Origin: Centrapalus pauciflorus
Lineage: Eukaryota; Streptophyta; Magnoliopsida; Asterales; Asteraceae
Assembly: GCA_020465985.1 (NCBI GenBank)
Contig: JAANYP010002972.1
Coordinates: 1 to 64,000, forward strand
Length of the DNA: 64,000 nucleotides
Direction: 5' to 3'
Below the pieces are notes generated by a model. It was not told the origin of the DNA and searched no databases. It saw nothing but the letters and a program-made list of their open reading frames with translations. The position numbers and the translations under genes are program-made. Below, in pieces: positions 31,883 through 43,824 of the stretch; the first letter of the stretch is position 1; every line of letters starts with the position of its first letter.

Positions 31883-34800
31883 ATGGCTCACAGAAACAAC
31901 CCCTTCCTACCAGTATTTGTTGGTGATGATGTGCAGAAACATTCATCAGTCACCACAATGCTCACCCTCAAACCCACAAACTACATTGCCAACCTCACAA
32001 TCCCCAAAAACTATGCGGGGAAAGGTTATGATTAAATGGTGGAGTTTTTGACCGTTCATCCGTTGAACTATGCTATGACTGCAACTCCTGGTGTCCTGTA
32101 CCAGGAGATGGTGTACGAGTTCTGGTACACTTGTGCCTACAACCCCAACACCAAAGTCATCAAGGGGACTATTCTCAATGGGACTCAGACCATTGAGATT
32201 ACTGCTGATCTTCTCAGGGAGGTTCTTCATTTGCCCATTGCTGATTCATATGATATGCCCCAGCCTGAAAATGAGCAAATGGGAAATTTGCTACGCTTCT
32301 GTGGTGTAGCAGAACCCAAAATTGGAGCAACGCTGTATAGGAAGGATCTGTCTCCTACATACAGCTTTCTGTTTGCCTCAGTGATGATGAGCTTCAGCAG
32401 CAAAGTTGGTTCATTTGACCAACTGAGCCGTGATGAAGTCCCAATAGTCCTACAGCTGGTGGATGGGACTACAATTGATATGGCTAAGTGGATCTTTCTG
32501 AACTTGAGGAACCTGGTGCAGCAAGAGCCAAGACCAGCTGCTGTTCGATACCCCAGGTTTCTGAGCCTCATAATCAGACACATTTGTGGTGAGCATCTTT
32601 ACAACTCTGAGCCTTTACTTCATACTGCTGCATTCCCTGTAATAGGGAATAGAGTTTTCTACACTGCTATTCTTCCAAAAGAACCTCCTCTGTCCACACC
32701 AATGAGGAGGTTGTTACGATTGGTGCAAGGACCCTCTGCTGTGAGGGTGGATCCAGAAGCTGCTGCTCCCAAGAGAAAATCCAAAACCATGTCCAAACTT
32801 GTTAAGTGGACCCTGGCAACCACTGAAGCTGGGCCTGTGCAAAAGAAGGCCAAAACAGCTCAGTCTGAGTCTGCCCTCTTAGCCTCTGTGGCTGAGGGGG
32901 AGCAAGCTCCTCACCCTGGTTCATTCGTTGAACCTGAAGCCTCTGTGGCTGGTGCCTTTGTGGCACCTGAGACTATGGAACAGGCCAACCCACCTGTTTC
33001 TGACCCAGTCTCAAAACCTGTCCAGTCTGAACCCCTCATCACCTCTCCACAATCACCCACTTCATCCATCCACTACCAACGAAAATCACTCTCCAAAAAA
33101 AAACCAGCCCAAACAACCACCACTTCTGTTCCCTCCCAACAGGGTTCAGTTGTAAGAGAAGCCACCCCTGCTGCCTCCCCTATATTGGGAGAAGGTTCAG
33201 CATAATTGGAGCATGCTTCACTCCAACCTGAGTCCACCTAGAGTCAGCCTAGACCCTCTGGTTCCTCCCAACAGGAACCAGTTGTAAAAAAGGAGATAAC
33301 CACCTCAACTATTCCAGCCTCCCAACAGGCTGAGAATATTGAAAGACAGGAGCCCTCTCCACTCCATACTGAGTCCACACTGTCCCCCACTCAAACTTCT
33401 TTACACCCTGAGTCTGCACGAGGTGCCCACACTGCTGATATAGACCAATCAGCAGCTCAGCCTCAAACTTCTGCTCCCCATGATACAGCTGTTCTACACC
33501 AAACAGCTGCTGAGGGACCAACAACCCAAGCTGATGAACCTCAAGGATCATACCATCCCTTTGGTGAGGCTGCTTCCTCTATGCAAACTCCATCAGCAGG
33601 TTTCACCACTGCTGATGTTGAAATGCATATCCTATCTCCCCATGATGAGGTGCTTTTACACCAAGGCACTGCAGAGGGAACACCCACTGGCCTTCATGAG
33701 GATGTTGCAACACAAGCAGCATCTGAAAGGCCCCCAACATCAACCCCTTCTCCTGATGAAGCAGCTACAGCCGCTGCTGAGGGACCCTTTGACCCCTCCA
33801 AGCTGGGCCACATTACTTTTGCCCAGGCTATGGAGCTTCTCTCAAATGTTCCTCTTCCCTCTCCCTCACATCCTCATACACTAGCCTCCTCATCATTTTC
33901 TCCATCCACCCAATCTAAACAGTCCACCCATACACCTCCATCTCCTAAAGACCTGCCTTTGAAGGATCAGCTTTCTCTGCTGACCTACAAAGTTGGTTCT
34001 TTAGAAACTACTATGACCTCTCTACCCTCTATTATATCAGACTCTGTGTCTGAACAGCTTAAGGGGTTCTTTGATTTGTTCAAGGACTCCTTCCCTGCCC
34101 CTCCACAAACAGAGAATTCTCCACAGCTGCTAGCACTTACTGCACAGCTGCAAAATGTGTCCACTTCCCTCTCCTCCATTCTTTCACTACAACAGGATTC
34201 TGTGTCCTCAATGACAGCTATTTCTCAACAGCTGTCATCTCTCCTAACTTCTTGCAACACTACTCTTCCTAATACTTTGGCCAGCTTGAACTCACTCATT
34301 GGCTCCCTATCCAATTCTGTGTCATCAAACCTTGCTGATGTGCAAGATTCTCTCGAATTACATCTTGCAAAGCTTCAAAGTTTGTTGTTCACAGCTTCTG
34401 ATAGGGAAAATATTGTTAAGCTGACCTCCCTTGCTGATACCCAATCCTCTTCTCTTCAAACCTGTCTTACCCAGCTTGCAGAGGTGAAAGACAACTTGGC
34501 ATTCTTAGTGAATAGCCTTGTTGGCCCCAGGCCTGCTGCCAAAACTGCTGGCAAGCCTGATGACTTCGTGTCTTCAGGCAGACCGGGTGTTGAAGGTGCT
34601 AGCACATCTCCTTCAAAGGGGGAGAAGTCATCTGCCTCGAAGACTAAGTCTAAGGGGGAGAAACTTCTTCTCCTAAGGAGAAATCAGTGCCAGCAACACT
34701 CACTGGTCAACCAACAGGAGCTTCAACAGGTACACTGGAGGGTGCCTCCCATGCTGCTCAGCCTACTCAGGCTGAATCTCCAATCCCTGCTCAGTCTAAG

Positions 34801-36039
34801 GGGGAGGAAACTATTCCTGAGGGCAGGCCAAGCAGCATAAGGAGGCATCTGATTTTAGAAGAGGAGGGGGAGGAGGAGGAAAGTCCTGAAGCTGCTGTCA
34901 CTACAGCAGCTAATGGAAAAGAAATAGCAGCAATTGATCCTCAACAGCAGAAAGCAGCAGAGATCAAATTTCACAAAGCCAGGGCCAAAGAAATGGGTCT
35001 TCCTATGCACAAATATTTTAAGTTTAGAGAAGAACAGCTTCAAGCCCTGGAAGCTTTAAGAAAAGAAGAAGAATCTGCAAAAGCTGCTAAGTCTTTTGCA
35101 CTTCAAGAGGCAAGGAAAGTTAAAATGTCCTCTCTTGTTGTGCAAAAGAAAATTTTGGAAGCTGCTAAGGGATCAGCAGAAGAGAAGGAAGCTGAAAAAG
35201 AAAAAGGTGCTCTGGTCTCGGTGACCAAAACTTCAGTGCCTTCTGCAAGAGCTCAATTTTACTTTGACAACCTAGCAAGAAAAAAATTTCAAGATGTTGC
35301 TGATAGAAGGCTTGTTAAGGAGGCAATTGTCAAAGCTGTGCCCATTTCAAGAAAAGGCAGTCAGTGGAAGTTGAAAATAACCAGAATGGGTGCAGCAGGC
35401 CCAGAACTAGAAACATATGACTTCACTGACGTTGCACAAATGGGGTACAGAGAATGGATTGAGCTGGCAGTTGCTCTGAGTGAGTCTAAGTCTGAAACTG
35501 CTAAGACTATCAGAGCATATGTGAAGAAGCTGATGGAGAGAGTGAAGAATCTTGGCCTGATCTCCAAAGAGGTAAGTGAAGGTGTCTATGTGACACAACC
35601 AAAAATAAAGGCCAGGAGGACAAGGAAGGACACTGAGATGGAACAACTCCTCATCCTGATAGAACAAGGTGACTATGCTATTGAGATGAAAGGAGTTGAT
35701 CATAGCCTGCCTAGTGGAATTGAGTTTGAAGATGGCAAGATCATTGAAGAGCCTGAGCTGGGGGCATTTTTTGTAGATCCCCTAACTTAGAAGAAATGCT
35801 TTCAGAGAGCATCAGATCTATACAAGGTGGATCTGAGACAGCTTGTAGCCTTCAGACTTGCAGTTTCATTCAGGCAGTCAAGCAGGTGGAGAGCAGCTAT
35901 CTGGGATCAGCTCAGAAGCTGTTATGAAAGAGGTGAACTTGAGGATCCCATGTTTATGATAATAAGAAGTGAGATTCAAGAACTTGAGGATACTAGAGAG
36001 GAACTTGAGAAGATTTTTGAAGGTCCCCCTCCGTTGTGA
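31883..36039 (+). pseudogene. ORF3 of element D (about 1385 codons) with four stops and one frameshift
   Basis: The start MAHRNNPFLPVFVGDDV is the first ATG after the TATA box. The N-terminal domain shows VYEFWYTCAYN, IEITADLLREVLHLP and YPRFLSLIIRHIC (about residue 222), aligned with ORF3 of C and E. A long Pro/Ser/Thr/Gln-rich part follows. Then comes a heptad-like region (about 33950-34520, many Leu/Ser), a lysine/glutamate-rich helix (about 34940-35210) and a C-terminal domain. Stops are at 32033-32035, 33203-33205, about 33239 and 35788-35790. A shift near 34670 moves to the frame ending EGPPPL at 36039. No membrane segment is visible. Function unknown; homology to the other ORF3s is by shared motifs and order. 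Confidence 0.82.
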
Positions 36040-36381
36040 TGAAGTCCATCTACCATCTGGGTAGGTGAAGAATGGAAGCTGTCCATCAGTTGGACAGGCT
36101 TACCATTTTCTGCTCCCAACAAAAATAGTCCAATGTACATTAGTTGTACTTTATTTACATATGTTGTAATTTTCTTTTACATTAGTTGTAATATGCATCA
36201 GTACATCAGTTGTACTTTTGTAAGAACATATGTTCTGATGTAATAAAAAATCAGTGTATATATAAACTGATATTTTACTTTATGTTGATGTTGTAATCTT
36301 ATTTCAACAAATGTACTGTAAAAATATATAGTGACTTTTGATAAGGCTAGCTTAGACTGGTTATTGCAAATAGGGGGAGAT
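36040..36381 (+). other. 3' untranslated spacer and polypurine tract of element D
   Basis: It contains four ACATTAGTTGTA / ACATATGTTGTA-like repeats (36130-36225). The polypurine tract TAGGGGGAGA (36371-36380) directly precedes the 3' LTR. No gene is seen. Confidence 0.8.
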
Positions 36382-37510
36382 TGTAAGGCACAAAAAGGCC
36401 TCAGTCAAACCTATTCTGCATCTGAGGGGGAGATTATTAATCAAACCTGTTGATGCTTTTGAAGGTTGAATTTAAGGCCTGTTATATGCCTTATTGAAAC
36501 CTGAAAATGATTTGCAATATCAGCCTAAAGTTGTTCTATGTGTTGCATGTGTTGCAACAAAGACAGTTTTGCCCAAGCTGTTCTGTCTGCTGAACAGGCT
36601 GGACATAAACTGTCTACGCTGCTCTACACTGGTGAGCAGCTTGGGCAGTTTACAAGTGTTCTGTTCTTTGTGAACAGAACCTGTTCTTTGTGAACAGGCT
36701 AAACACTTCATGGAATGTGTTTCCAAGTCCTCATGTATTGTTCTTGACTGCAAGATCAGTTTACAAAGTCGAAGACAAAGTGGAAATCAGAACTGCTCAG
36801 CCTGCCCAAGCTGTTCTGCTACATGAAGACAAAAGGTTATTTGAAAAAGGGTGACAGACCTTTTTCTTATATCAAAATAGTCCTTTAAAAGGAAGAAAAA
36901 CACAAAGTTGACATTCCTTATTTGGTTAAAGGCAATGCAACAGTAGACAAAGTGAAAAGACAAAAGTTCTGCACATATGAAGACAAGTCTGCTTTTCAGA
37001 AAAGTGCAGAAAAGGTTATGTTGTCTTTTCAACAAGACTTCTCCTTTTTCATTCTGTCCAATGAAGAAGCTTCACTTAGATCCTCTGAGTGAGTATAAAA
37101 AGAAACTTCCAAGGATTGAAAGAACAAGCTAAAAAGCTAAGTGCTGAAACAAAGAGTGAACGTGCATTCAGAGTGTGTCTTTCATGCATGCAAGTCTGCT
37201 TGAATAAAACAGTGCTCAGTGTCTAAGCTGTTCTTGTTCAAGCTGTTCCTCAGAGTCTTGTAAACACAGTGAGTGATTCTTAGTGAGTGTATTCATTGTA
37301 ATTAGTTTAAGTCAGTCTTAGACTAGTTAAACATACTGTTGTATCTGTCATCTCAGCTTGAACCTTTCTGCATTCAAGCTTGTTTGTAATTAACATTTGT
37401 TAATAATACATACAAACATTGAGAAAATTGTGTGTAGTTTTTAAAGAGCTGTATTCACCCCCCCTCTACAGCTTAAAGCTATATACTTGGGATATCTTTT
37501 GGGACCTACA
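36382..37510 (+). repeat. 3' LTR of element D (1129 bp)
   Basis: Begins TGTAAGGCACAAAAAGGCC (the first bases mutated from TGTTAGG) and ends GGGACCTACA. The TATAAAA box is at 37094-37100. Confidence 0.93.
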
Positions 37511-37735
37511 ATTACGATACGAAAGTTGAAAGCACAAATCCCAATAATGACCTAGTCGTACAAGATAAAATGATCCGTGCAATTCTGTGTAGTGATTCGT
37601 ACAGCTACAGTACCGAAAACATCTCTTTATATTCATACACAAACTATTGAAATATTCAAAACAGACCCTAGACTTATTACATTCATAAACAAATATAATT
37701 CCTAACACCATGCCTTCATGAAAAGTTTTGAACGT
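37511..37735. other. Unassigned 225-bp sequence between D and an LTR fragment
   Basis: It matches neither the B flank nor any element in this window, and holds no ORF of note. It may be host DNA or a remnant of an unknown repeat. Confidence 0.5.
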
Positions 37736-37935
37736 GGAGATCAGTCTACAAATTCAAAGCAAAGTGGAAAATCAGAACTACCAAGTTTCTGCCAAAGCTG
37801 TCCTGAAACATGAAGACAAAAGGATATTTGAAATGGGTGATAGACCATTTCATATATCAAAATGGCTTTACAAGGAAGTATAAAGGTTAAAAGTTGACAT
37901 TCCATCTTAGTTAAAGCTAAGGACGATAGAGTCAA
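37736..37935 (+). repeat. Internal fragment of a D/F-family LTR
   Basis: Colinear with about positions 370-560 of the D and F LTRs (GATCAGTCTACAAATTCAAAG; ATGAAGACAAAAGGATATTTG). It is clearly diverged and lacks both ends. Element F begins directly after it at 37936. Confidence 0.8.
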
Positions 37936-39049
37936 TGTTAGTCACAAAAAGGCCTCAGTCAAACCTGTTCTACATCTTAGGGGGAGATTTTTAATCAAAC
38001 CTGTTTGATGAACTTGAAGGTATAATTTAAGACCTGCTAATGCCTTATTGAAACCTGAAAAGTGATTTGCAATATAAGTCAAAGTTGTTTACCCTGTTGC
38101 ATTTCTTGCAACTAAGGCAGAATGCCCAAGCTGTTCATTCTGTTGAACAGGCTGGACATAAACTATCTACGTTGCTCTATCCTGTTGAGCAGCTTGGACA
38201 AATACTAAGTGTTTTGTTCTTTGTGAACAGCATCTGTTCTTTGTGAACATGCTAAACACTTTATGGAATATGTTTCCATATCCTCATGTATTGTTTTGAA
38301 CTACAAGATTAGTTACAAAGTCAAAGACAAAGTGGAAAAACAGAAGCTGCAAAAGCTGTCTACGCTGTTCTGTTACATGAAGACAAAGGGATATCTGAAA
38401 TGGGTCACAGACCATTTCTTACATCAAAATAGCCTAAACATAAGATGAAAGGTTCAAAGTTGACATTCCTCTTTTAGTTAAAGCCTTCTGCAACAGAGAC
38501 AAAAAGGAAAAGACAAAGATTTTGCCATGTAAAGACAAGTCTGCTTTATCAGAATGTGCAGAAATGTTGTTTTGTCTTTTTGGAAAGACATCCACTATCT
38601 CCTTTGTCAAATGAAAAAGCTTCACTGACATTCTCAGTGAGAGTATAAAAGGAAGCTTCTAAGGAATGTGAGAGAACTAAGAGTGAGAAATTCATATCCT
38701 GCATAGAAGTGTGTTTTTAATGCATGCAAGTCTGCTTGAATAAAACAGTATCGTGTGTCCAAGTTGCTCTTATTCAAGCTATCCATCTGTGTCTTTTAAA
38801 CAGTGAGTTCATCTGAGTGAGTGTATTCATTGTACCTAGTCTGAGTGTGTCTTAGATTAGTGAAACATTTGTTGTATATGTCATCTCAACTTGAATCATT
38901 TCGTAGTTCAAGCTTGTTTGTAATTAACACTTGTTGATAATATACACAAACGTTGAGAAAAGAGTGTTGAGTTTTAATTTCCTGTATTCACCCCCCCCCC
39001 CCCTCTACAGCTTAGAACAACATTCTAGGGAAACCTTTTGGGACATACA
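37936..39049 (+). repeat. 5' LTR of element F (1114 bp)
   Basis: Begins TGTTAGTCACAAAAAGGCC and ends TTTTGGGACATACA. TATAAAA is at 38644-38650, and a run of about 14 C lies near 38990. Confidence 0.92.
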
Positions 39050-39051
39050 AC

Positions 39052-39063
39052 TGGTATCAAAGC
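39052..39063 (+). other. Primer-binding site of element F, one mismatch
   Basis: TGGTATCAAAGC differs from the usual TGGTATCAGAGC by one G-to-A change. Confidence 0.85.
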
Positions 39064-39111
39064 AGATAGAGTGTGTGTTAACTCTATATCTCTCATTCTC
39101 CCTATTTTCTT

Positions 39112-41839
39112 ATGGCCAACAGTGTTGCCAGCTCCTCCTCCTACTATGACAATGGTTCAATGGCCAAACCATCCAAGTTCAATCATCAGAACTTCTCTGG
39201 TTGGAAGTGCAGAATGATGCTCTACTTAGAGAATCTGGATGTACAACTGCCAGAGATAGTAATGGAAGGTCCCTATGTGCCAACTTCTGTTACAACTATC
39301 ACTCTTGCTGCTGAAGGAGCTGCTCCTGAGATCAGATGCTTTGAAAAGGCAAAAGCTCAATGGTCAGATGAAGATAAAAGGCTGGTTTCTCTTGATGCAA
39401 AGGCCAGGAAAAACCTGGTTATTTCTCTTCCTAATGATGTGTTCAAACATGTTGAGAACATGAAGACTGCAAAGGAGATGTGGGATACTTTGTGTACTGT
39501 CTATGATGGTCCCACTATCACACTAGATAGCAGGATCAACAATCTTGTTAGACAGTATGAACTCTTCTTTGTAAAGCCAAAGGAGTCTCTCACTGAAACC
39601 TATACCAGATTCACTACTCTAATCAATGATCTCAAAGCTGTTGGGTTCACTAAGGACATCCTAACTCTGGCAAACAAGTTTTTGGACATTCTGCCTGAGG
39701 AATTGAATTATTTCTCTACTATCCTAAGCAACTCAAGCACCATCAAAAGTATGGGTCCTTACTAAATGATGAGTACTCAAGGCAACAGAAAAGAAATGCC
39801 TTGGAAATGTTCAAAAGAGGTGCTGCCTTAGTGGCTAGCGTGAGACAAACTGCTGGTCAGGTGTGTGATGTGTTCACACAGGCTAATGATATAATGGAAG
39901 AGGTGTCTGAGGAAGAAGACTGTGAAGATCTTACTGAATTAGATGATGAGAAATTGATTGCAATGCTTGTCAGAAAATTCAATAAGAAGATGTTTGGTGG
40001 AAAAATGCTGTAGAAGAAGTCAGATGCCATAAAAAAGAAGGCACTTGATAAAACTAAGGCTGAGTGCTTTAAATGTGGCAAAACAGGCCAAATAGCTGCT
40101 GACTGTGTGTCTAAAGCTGTTGGCTCATCATCCAAACCATACAAGACAAACAAGGACGACGGCTACAGGGTTAAGTACCTAATGGCCATAGCTAAGCTGA
40201 GAAAGTTGGAAGACTCAGTGGCTTCCAACAAGCAAAAGGGACTCATGGCTAAGACATGTGACTGGGAGGAATCTGACTCATCATCAGGTGAAGAAGATAA
40301 CAACTGTCTGATGGCCAACACTAATGTCCCATCAACAAGCAACTTCAAACAAGACCTGGCTGAAGCTGAAGCTCTCAGCAGCTTGGAGAACTGGAACCCA
40401 ACAATGATGTATAAGGTACAAAATTATATGGATTACAGTTATGATGAAAAAGTTAAAATGTTTGAACATCTACTTGTTGATCTAAAAGCTACTATTGAGA
40501 AGCATAATGTTTTGTTGTCTGAAATCTCCAAGCTGAAAACTGATCTTGAAATAAAAACTAGTAAACTGGACAGCTTCCATAAGTTGGAAACTGAACTTGA
40601 TGAATTAAAACACATCAATTCCATTTTATTAGAAGAAAAGAGAGAAACAGACACAAAACATGCCAAGCTTCAAAAGATTGTTGACTCTTGGTGCCAATCT
40701 ACACAAAAAGTCAATCATTGTATCAGTCAACAGATTCCTGCTCATATCCAAGCCTATCTTGGAGGGGATCTTGACAAAGCAGCTTCAATTGTTGAGATAA
40801 ATAATCTGGAAAAAGACTTATCCATTCTTGGGTGAGCTTCCAAGAACTTTCATCCAAAAAGTAAATGATAAGCTAGTCTCAACAAATCGGCTTGTCGGGC
40901 ATCAAAACACTGACAGCTTGGGTGAAAAAGCTTTAAAAACTGACGATGGAATGTGTTCTCCATCAAATCAGTCTGCTAAGTGCTCAGCTGGTTCACACAA
41001 GCGTAAGAAAGGAAAACAAGTTCAAGCTGCAGCTTTTGACACTAAACCTGTTAACAATACATGTTCTGGGTCTAGCTGATGGTAAGAGACCTGTTGATCC
41101 TTTTGATGCTAAACATTTTCAGAAAAAGTTTTCAAAAGGTAAGCAGCCTGCTTTCAACAGGAGTAAGTCTCATGTTGAAAGTAAATCTGCTGTTGTTTCA
41201 AATAAGTTTTTAAATCATAGAGGAAAATTTGTTATAAATGAAGGTAAGTATTTTAAAACCAAAAGTAGTGATTCTGTTGATAGGAAACATCCATCACATC
41301 TCAGTAAGGGCAAAGGCAAAGCCATTGCTCAACCTGAGAAAGTTGGGAATAAGTTTCCCAAACCTGTGGAAGGTCAAAGGCCAATCAAACTTCCTATATT
41401 TGAAATCTGTCCTCCTAAAAAGAGGAAAGAGGATACATGTAAAGTTCTTGCTATTGTGCCTTCCACTCAAAGTGTTGACTCTTCTAAAACCAGTAATAAG
41501 TTTGCTAAACCTGCCAAGAAGCTCAACAAAAATGATTCAGAATGTATTTCTGGAAGTACTTCTTCCAAAAAGAGCAAAAAGAGAAAATGTTATAAATGTG
41601 GGAAGAAGACACATATGGTCAAATACTGTCCTGAAACTGAGGACATGAGGGCTGTTGACTCTGCTAGTTCCAACATTGCAAAAACTAGTAGTGTTGGAAG
41701 TAACATGGTCAATGAGGATAGTATCCAAGCTAATACAATCCAAATAGGAAATATTAGTGTTGATCTTACTGGTCCATCAACAAATGTTGATGAAGTAGGA
41801 GAACTCATCCCTATGATGAGTTCCCCTAAAAATAACTAA
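39112..41839 (+). pseudogene. gag: gag of element F, several frameshifts
   Basis: The start MANSVASSSSYYDNGSM is homologous to D Gag throughout. Frame changes occur near 39755, 40830 (an extra G) and 41075, and a stop lies at 40011-40013. Zinc knuckle 1 (about 40060) keeps its cysteines but has glutamine for histidine (CFKCGKTGQIAADC). Knuckle 2 (about 41588) is intact (CYKCGKKTHMVKYC). D shows the opposite pattern of knuckle damage. The candidate donor TATAAG|GTACAA is kept at 40415/40416. The end is SSPKNN-stop at 41839. Confidence 0.88.
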
Positions 41840-41858
41840 TATTATCACACTCTGCAAG
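40416..41858 (+). other. Candidate intron of element F with altered acceptor
   Basis: The donor matches D. The acceptor position that reads CTCTGCAG|GAA in D reads CTCTGCAAGTC here and in F2, so the original AG is lost. The nearest AG would shift the frame by one base. Confidence 0.4.
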
Positions 41859-42399
41859 TCAAACAACCATCCCAGGTTTGGTACTTGGACAACGGCTGCT
41901 CAGGCCACATGACAGATTGCAAGGATCTGCTGAGTGATCTTAGGACTGAAAAAAAAGGCCAAAAGTCACCTTTGGTGATAATGTTCAGGGATCCACAGAG
42001 GGATATGGAACCCTTCAAGCTGGTGTTGCAATATTCAAAAGAGTAGCCTATGTGTCTGGGCTGAAACACAATCTTGTAAGCATAAGTCAACTGTGTGATG
42101 TTGGCTACAAGGTTAATTTTGATGAGCACCTGGGTTAAATAGTGGAATCCCAAGGCAAAGTTGTGTTGTGTGCACAAAGGAAGAAAGGTGTATATGTTGT
42201 GGACATGAAGTCTACTGATCCCAAAACAGAAACCTGCTTTATCTCCAGAAGCAATGCATACCTGAACTAGTTATGGCGCAAAAGGCTATCACATCTGAAC
42301 TTCAAGAATATCAAAAAACTCTGTAAGAAAGAGTTGGTAAAAGGCTTGCCTTCTATAACCTTTGTTAAGGATAAACTCTGCAAAACTTGTGAGAAAGGT
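41859..42399 (+). pseudogene. pol: pol fragment of element F (protease and start of integrase)
   Basis: The protease active site is changed to DNG (WYLDNGCSGHMT). A longer A-run near 41950 shifts the frame. Pre-integrase residues are recognisable in several frames (SHLNFKNIK, KLCKTCEKG). Cut at 42399 by element G. Not functional. Confidence 0.88.
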
Positions 42400-43046
42400 T
42401 GTCAGGATCAAAACACCTAAGATTAACTGGTTTTGATAGTTCAGAGTTTAAACTAATAATCTTGTTCTGAATCAAACTTCAATTAAGAAGTTTGCAGAAT
42501 AACACTTAACTGTTTTAAGTAAACTTTCAGAACAAATAAAGAACAGATATTCAATAGCAAAGATAACTAATATCAAAACCTTTATATTGCCAAAATCTCT
42601 GATTACAATCACCTCTAATCTGTTTGATTAGACGAAAAACACTAATTGTTAGTAGGGTTTTACAACCTTAGAGGCTTGAGAAACTTATCAGAAAGCAATT
42701 ACAATAAAACACCACGATTACAGGACTTGCACACTTACAATAGAAAGACCTAGTCTATCTATATATAGCTTTCTGATTTGTTTCCTTGGCGGACTATGAT
42801 TTCTATGGTAGTAGATATGCTTGGAAGATATTCATATCTTGAAATATATATCACTTCCTGAATTTCAGCACATTCTGTTATCAATCTGTTGAGCAGCATA
42901 AGTTGTAACTCTGTCAACTTGAACTTTTGAACTAGCAGCTTGAGTTTGTTGAACTGGCAGCTTGAACTTTGTAATTACACAGAAATACTACTAACAGCTT
43001 GAGAAATCTAACTAACAGTTTGACATACTTAGATTATTTCCCAACA
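42400..43046 (-). repeat. 3' LTR of element G (647 bp)
   Basis: Nearly the same as the LTR of I (57845-58490) and a diverged relative of the E LTRs. Motifs AACTAACAGCTTGA and GAACTAGCAGCTTGAG are abundant. The polypurine tract, read as ATCTCCCCCTAAC on the plus strand, is at 43047-43059. Confidence 0.92.
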
Positions 43047-43450
43047 ATCTCCCCCTAACTTAAATTCTTTACACAAGATACAAATAAGGAAATAAAGCAA
43101 AGTAAAACTGTTATATACAAACTAAGGCATCCAAAAACTTACAACTGTGAAAGTTTCTGCCTTATTGCTTTTATGAATTCTCTCTTTAACTCCACTTTAT
43201 CACATTCAATCTTCATAGAGCTCATTTGGAGTAGCCATGCTTTTGGGAGATCAAGAAAATCAAAATTGTAGAATCTGTTGGATCTGTCTGCAAGTTTGAG
43301 TCTATATGTCATGGATATGGCATATAAATCAACCTGTACAATCTTCATTTCCTTGGCAGCTTCTATATCCATTCTGGTGGATTCTGGGTCAAAAATGCTT
43401 TTGAGATCTTTCAAATTTGTCAGAACCCATAAAATTGGTGACCTAGAATG

Positions 43451-43508
43451 ACTGCCAGTTCCAATATTATGCATTTATGACTGGCAGTTCCAATATTATG
43501 CATTTATG
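43451..43508. repeat. 29-bp tandem duplication in ORF3 of element G
   Basis: Two copies of a unit starting GACTGSCAGTTCCAATATT occur. Element I has only one at the same place, so the duplication is specific to G. Confidence 0.9.
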
Positions 43509-43819
43509 TCAGCTCATCTCTAGTCAATCTTTGAACCAATTGGATTAGGCTCTTGTATTCTTCCTCTGGACCAGCTTCTCTTTTGATTACATAAAAGATA
43601 TACTAAATCAATGTCATCCATTGACTTAGCATACCAATAACTAATTGGAGGTATGGAGAAGTCATGCTGGTCGAGGGTCTTTTCAATCTCCATAGCCTTT
43701 TGTAGTTGTTGGTCAAACGACACTCTCTTAACTTGATCAAACTTTGCTTGTTGGATAGATTCAGGATGAGGAACATCAGCAACAGTTTGAGCTAGTTCTT
43801 GGGGATCTTGGACTTGTTG

Positions 43820-43824
43820 GGAGG
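43820..43824 (+). repeat. Target site duplication of element E, left copy (GGAGG)
   Basis: Directly before the E 5' LTR; repeated at 54581-54585. Confidence 0.95.

Larger units (their letters stand above)
23930..37510 (+). mobile_element. Element D: complete second-family Sirevirus-like Copia element (13.6 kb)
   Basis: LTRs of 1132 and 1129 bp flank PBS, gag, pol, a third ORF and a polypurine tract. The two LTRs differ by a few percent by eye, so D is clearly older than C and E. Bases before the 5' LTR (TAATC) and after the 3' LTR (ATTAC) do not match, and the right flank is not element B, so the locus was rearranged after or during insertion. Confidence 0.92.
37936..42399 (+). mobile_element. 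Element F: D-family element, 3' part lost at the G insertion
   Basis: 5' LTR, PBS, gag and protease through early integrase are present in D order. It ends at 42399, where a minus-strand third-family LTR (element G) starts inside the integrase zinc region (KLCKTCEKG). The continuation is not found. Confidence 0.92.
42400..43824 (-). mobile_element. Element G (minus strand), third family: 3' LTR and ORF3 end
   Basis: The reverse complement begins TGTTGGGAAATA and ends GATCCTGACA, as in E. The internal region lies to the right, so its coding strand is minus. E interrupts it at 43824/54581, K at 54787/56121, and it ends in a microhomology junction at about 56577. Gag, pol and 5' LTR of G are missing. 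Confidence 0.92.
43139..43824 (-). pseudogene. ORF3 of element G, C-terminal part
   Basis: On the minus strand it reads FDQQLQKAMEIEKTLDQHDF, SYWYAKSMDDID, then MHNIG and KMKIVQVDLYA-like sequence, ending RQKLSQL at 43139. This is homologous to the E ORF3 C-terminus. A 29-bp tandem duplication (43451-43479 and 43480-43508) shifts the frame, and another shift lies near 43580. ORF3 of G continues at 54586-54787 and 56126-56577. Confidence 0.85.

Noticed and set aside
23925..37515. A 5-bp target duplication for element D
   Set aside because: TAATC and ATTAC do not match, and the right flank is not element B.
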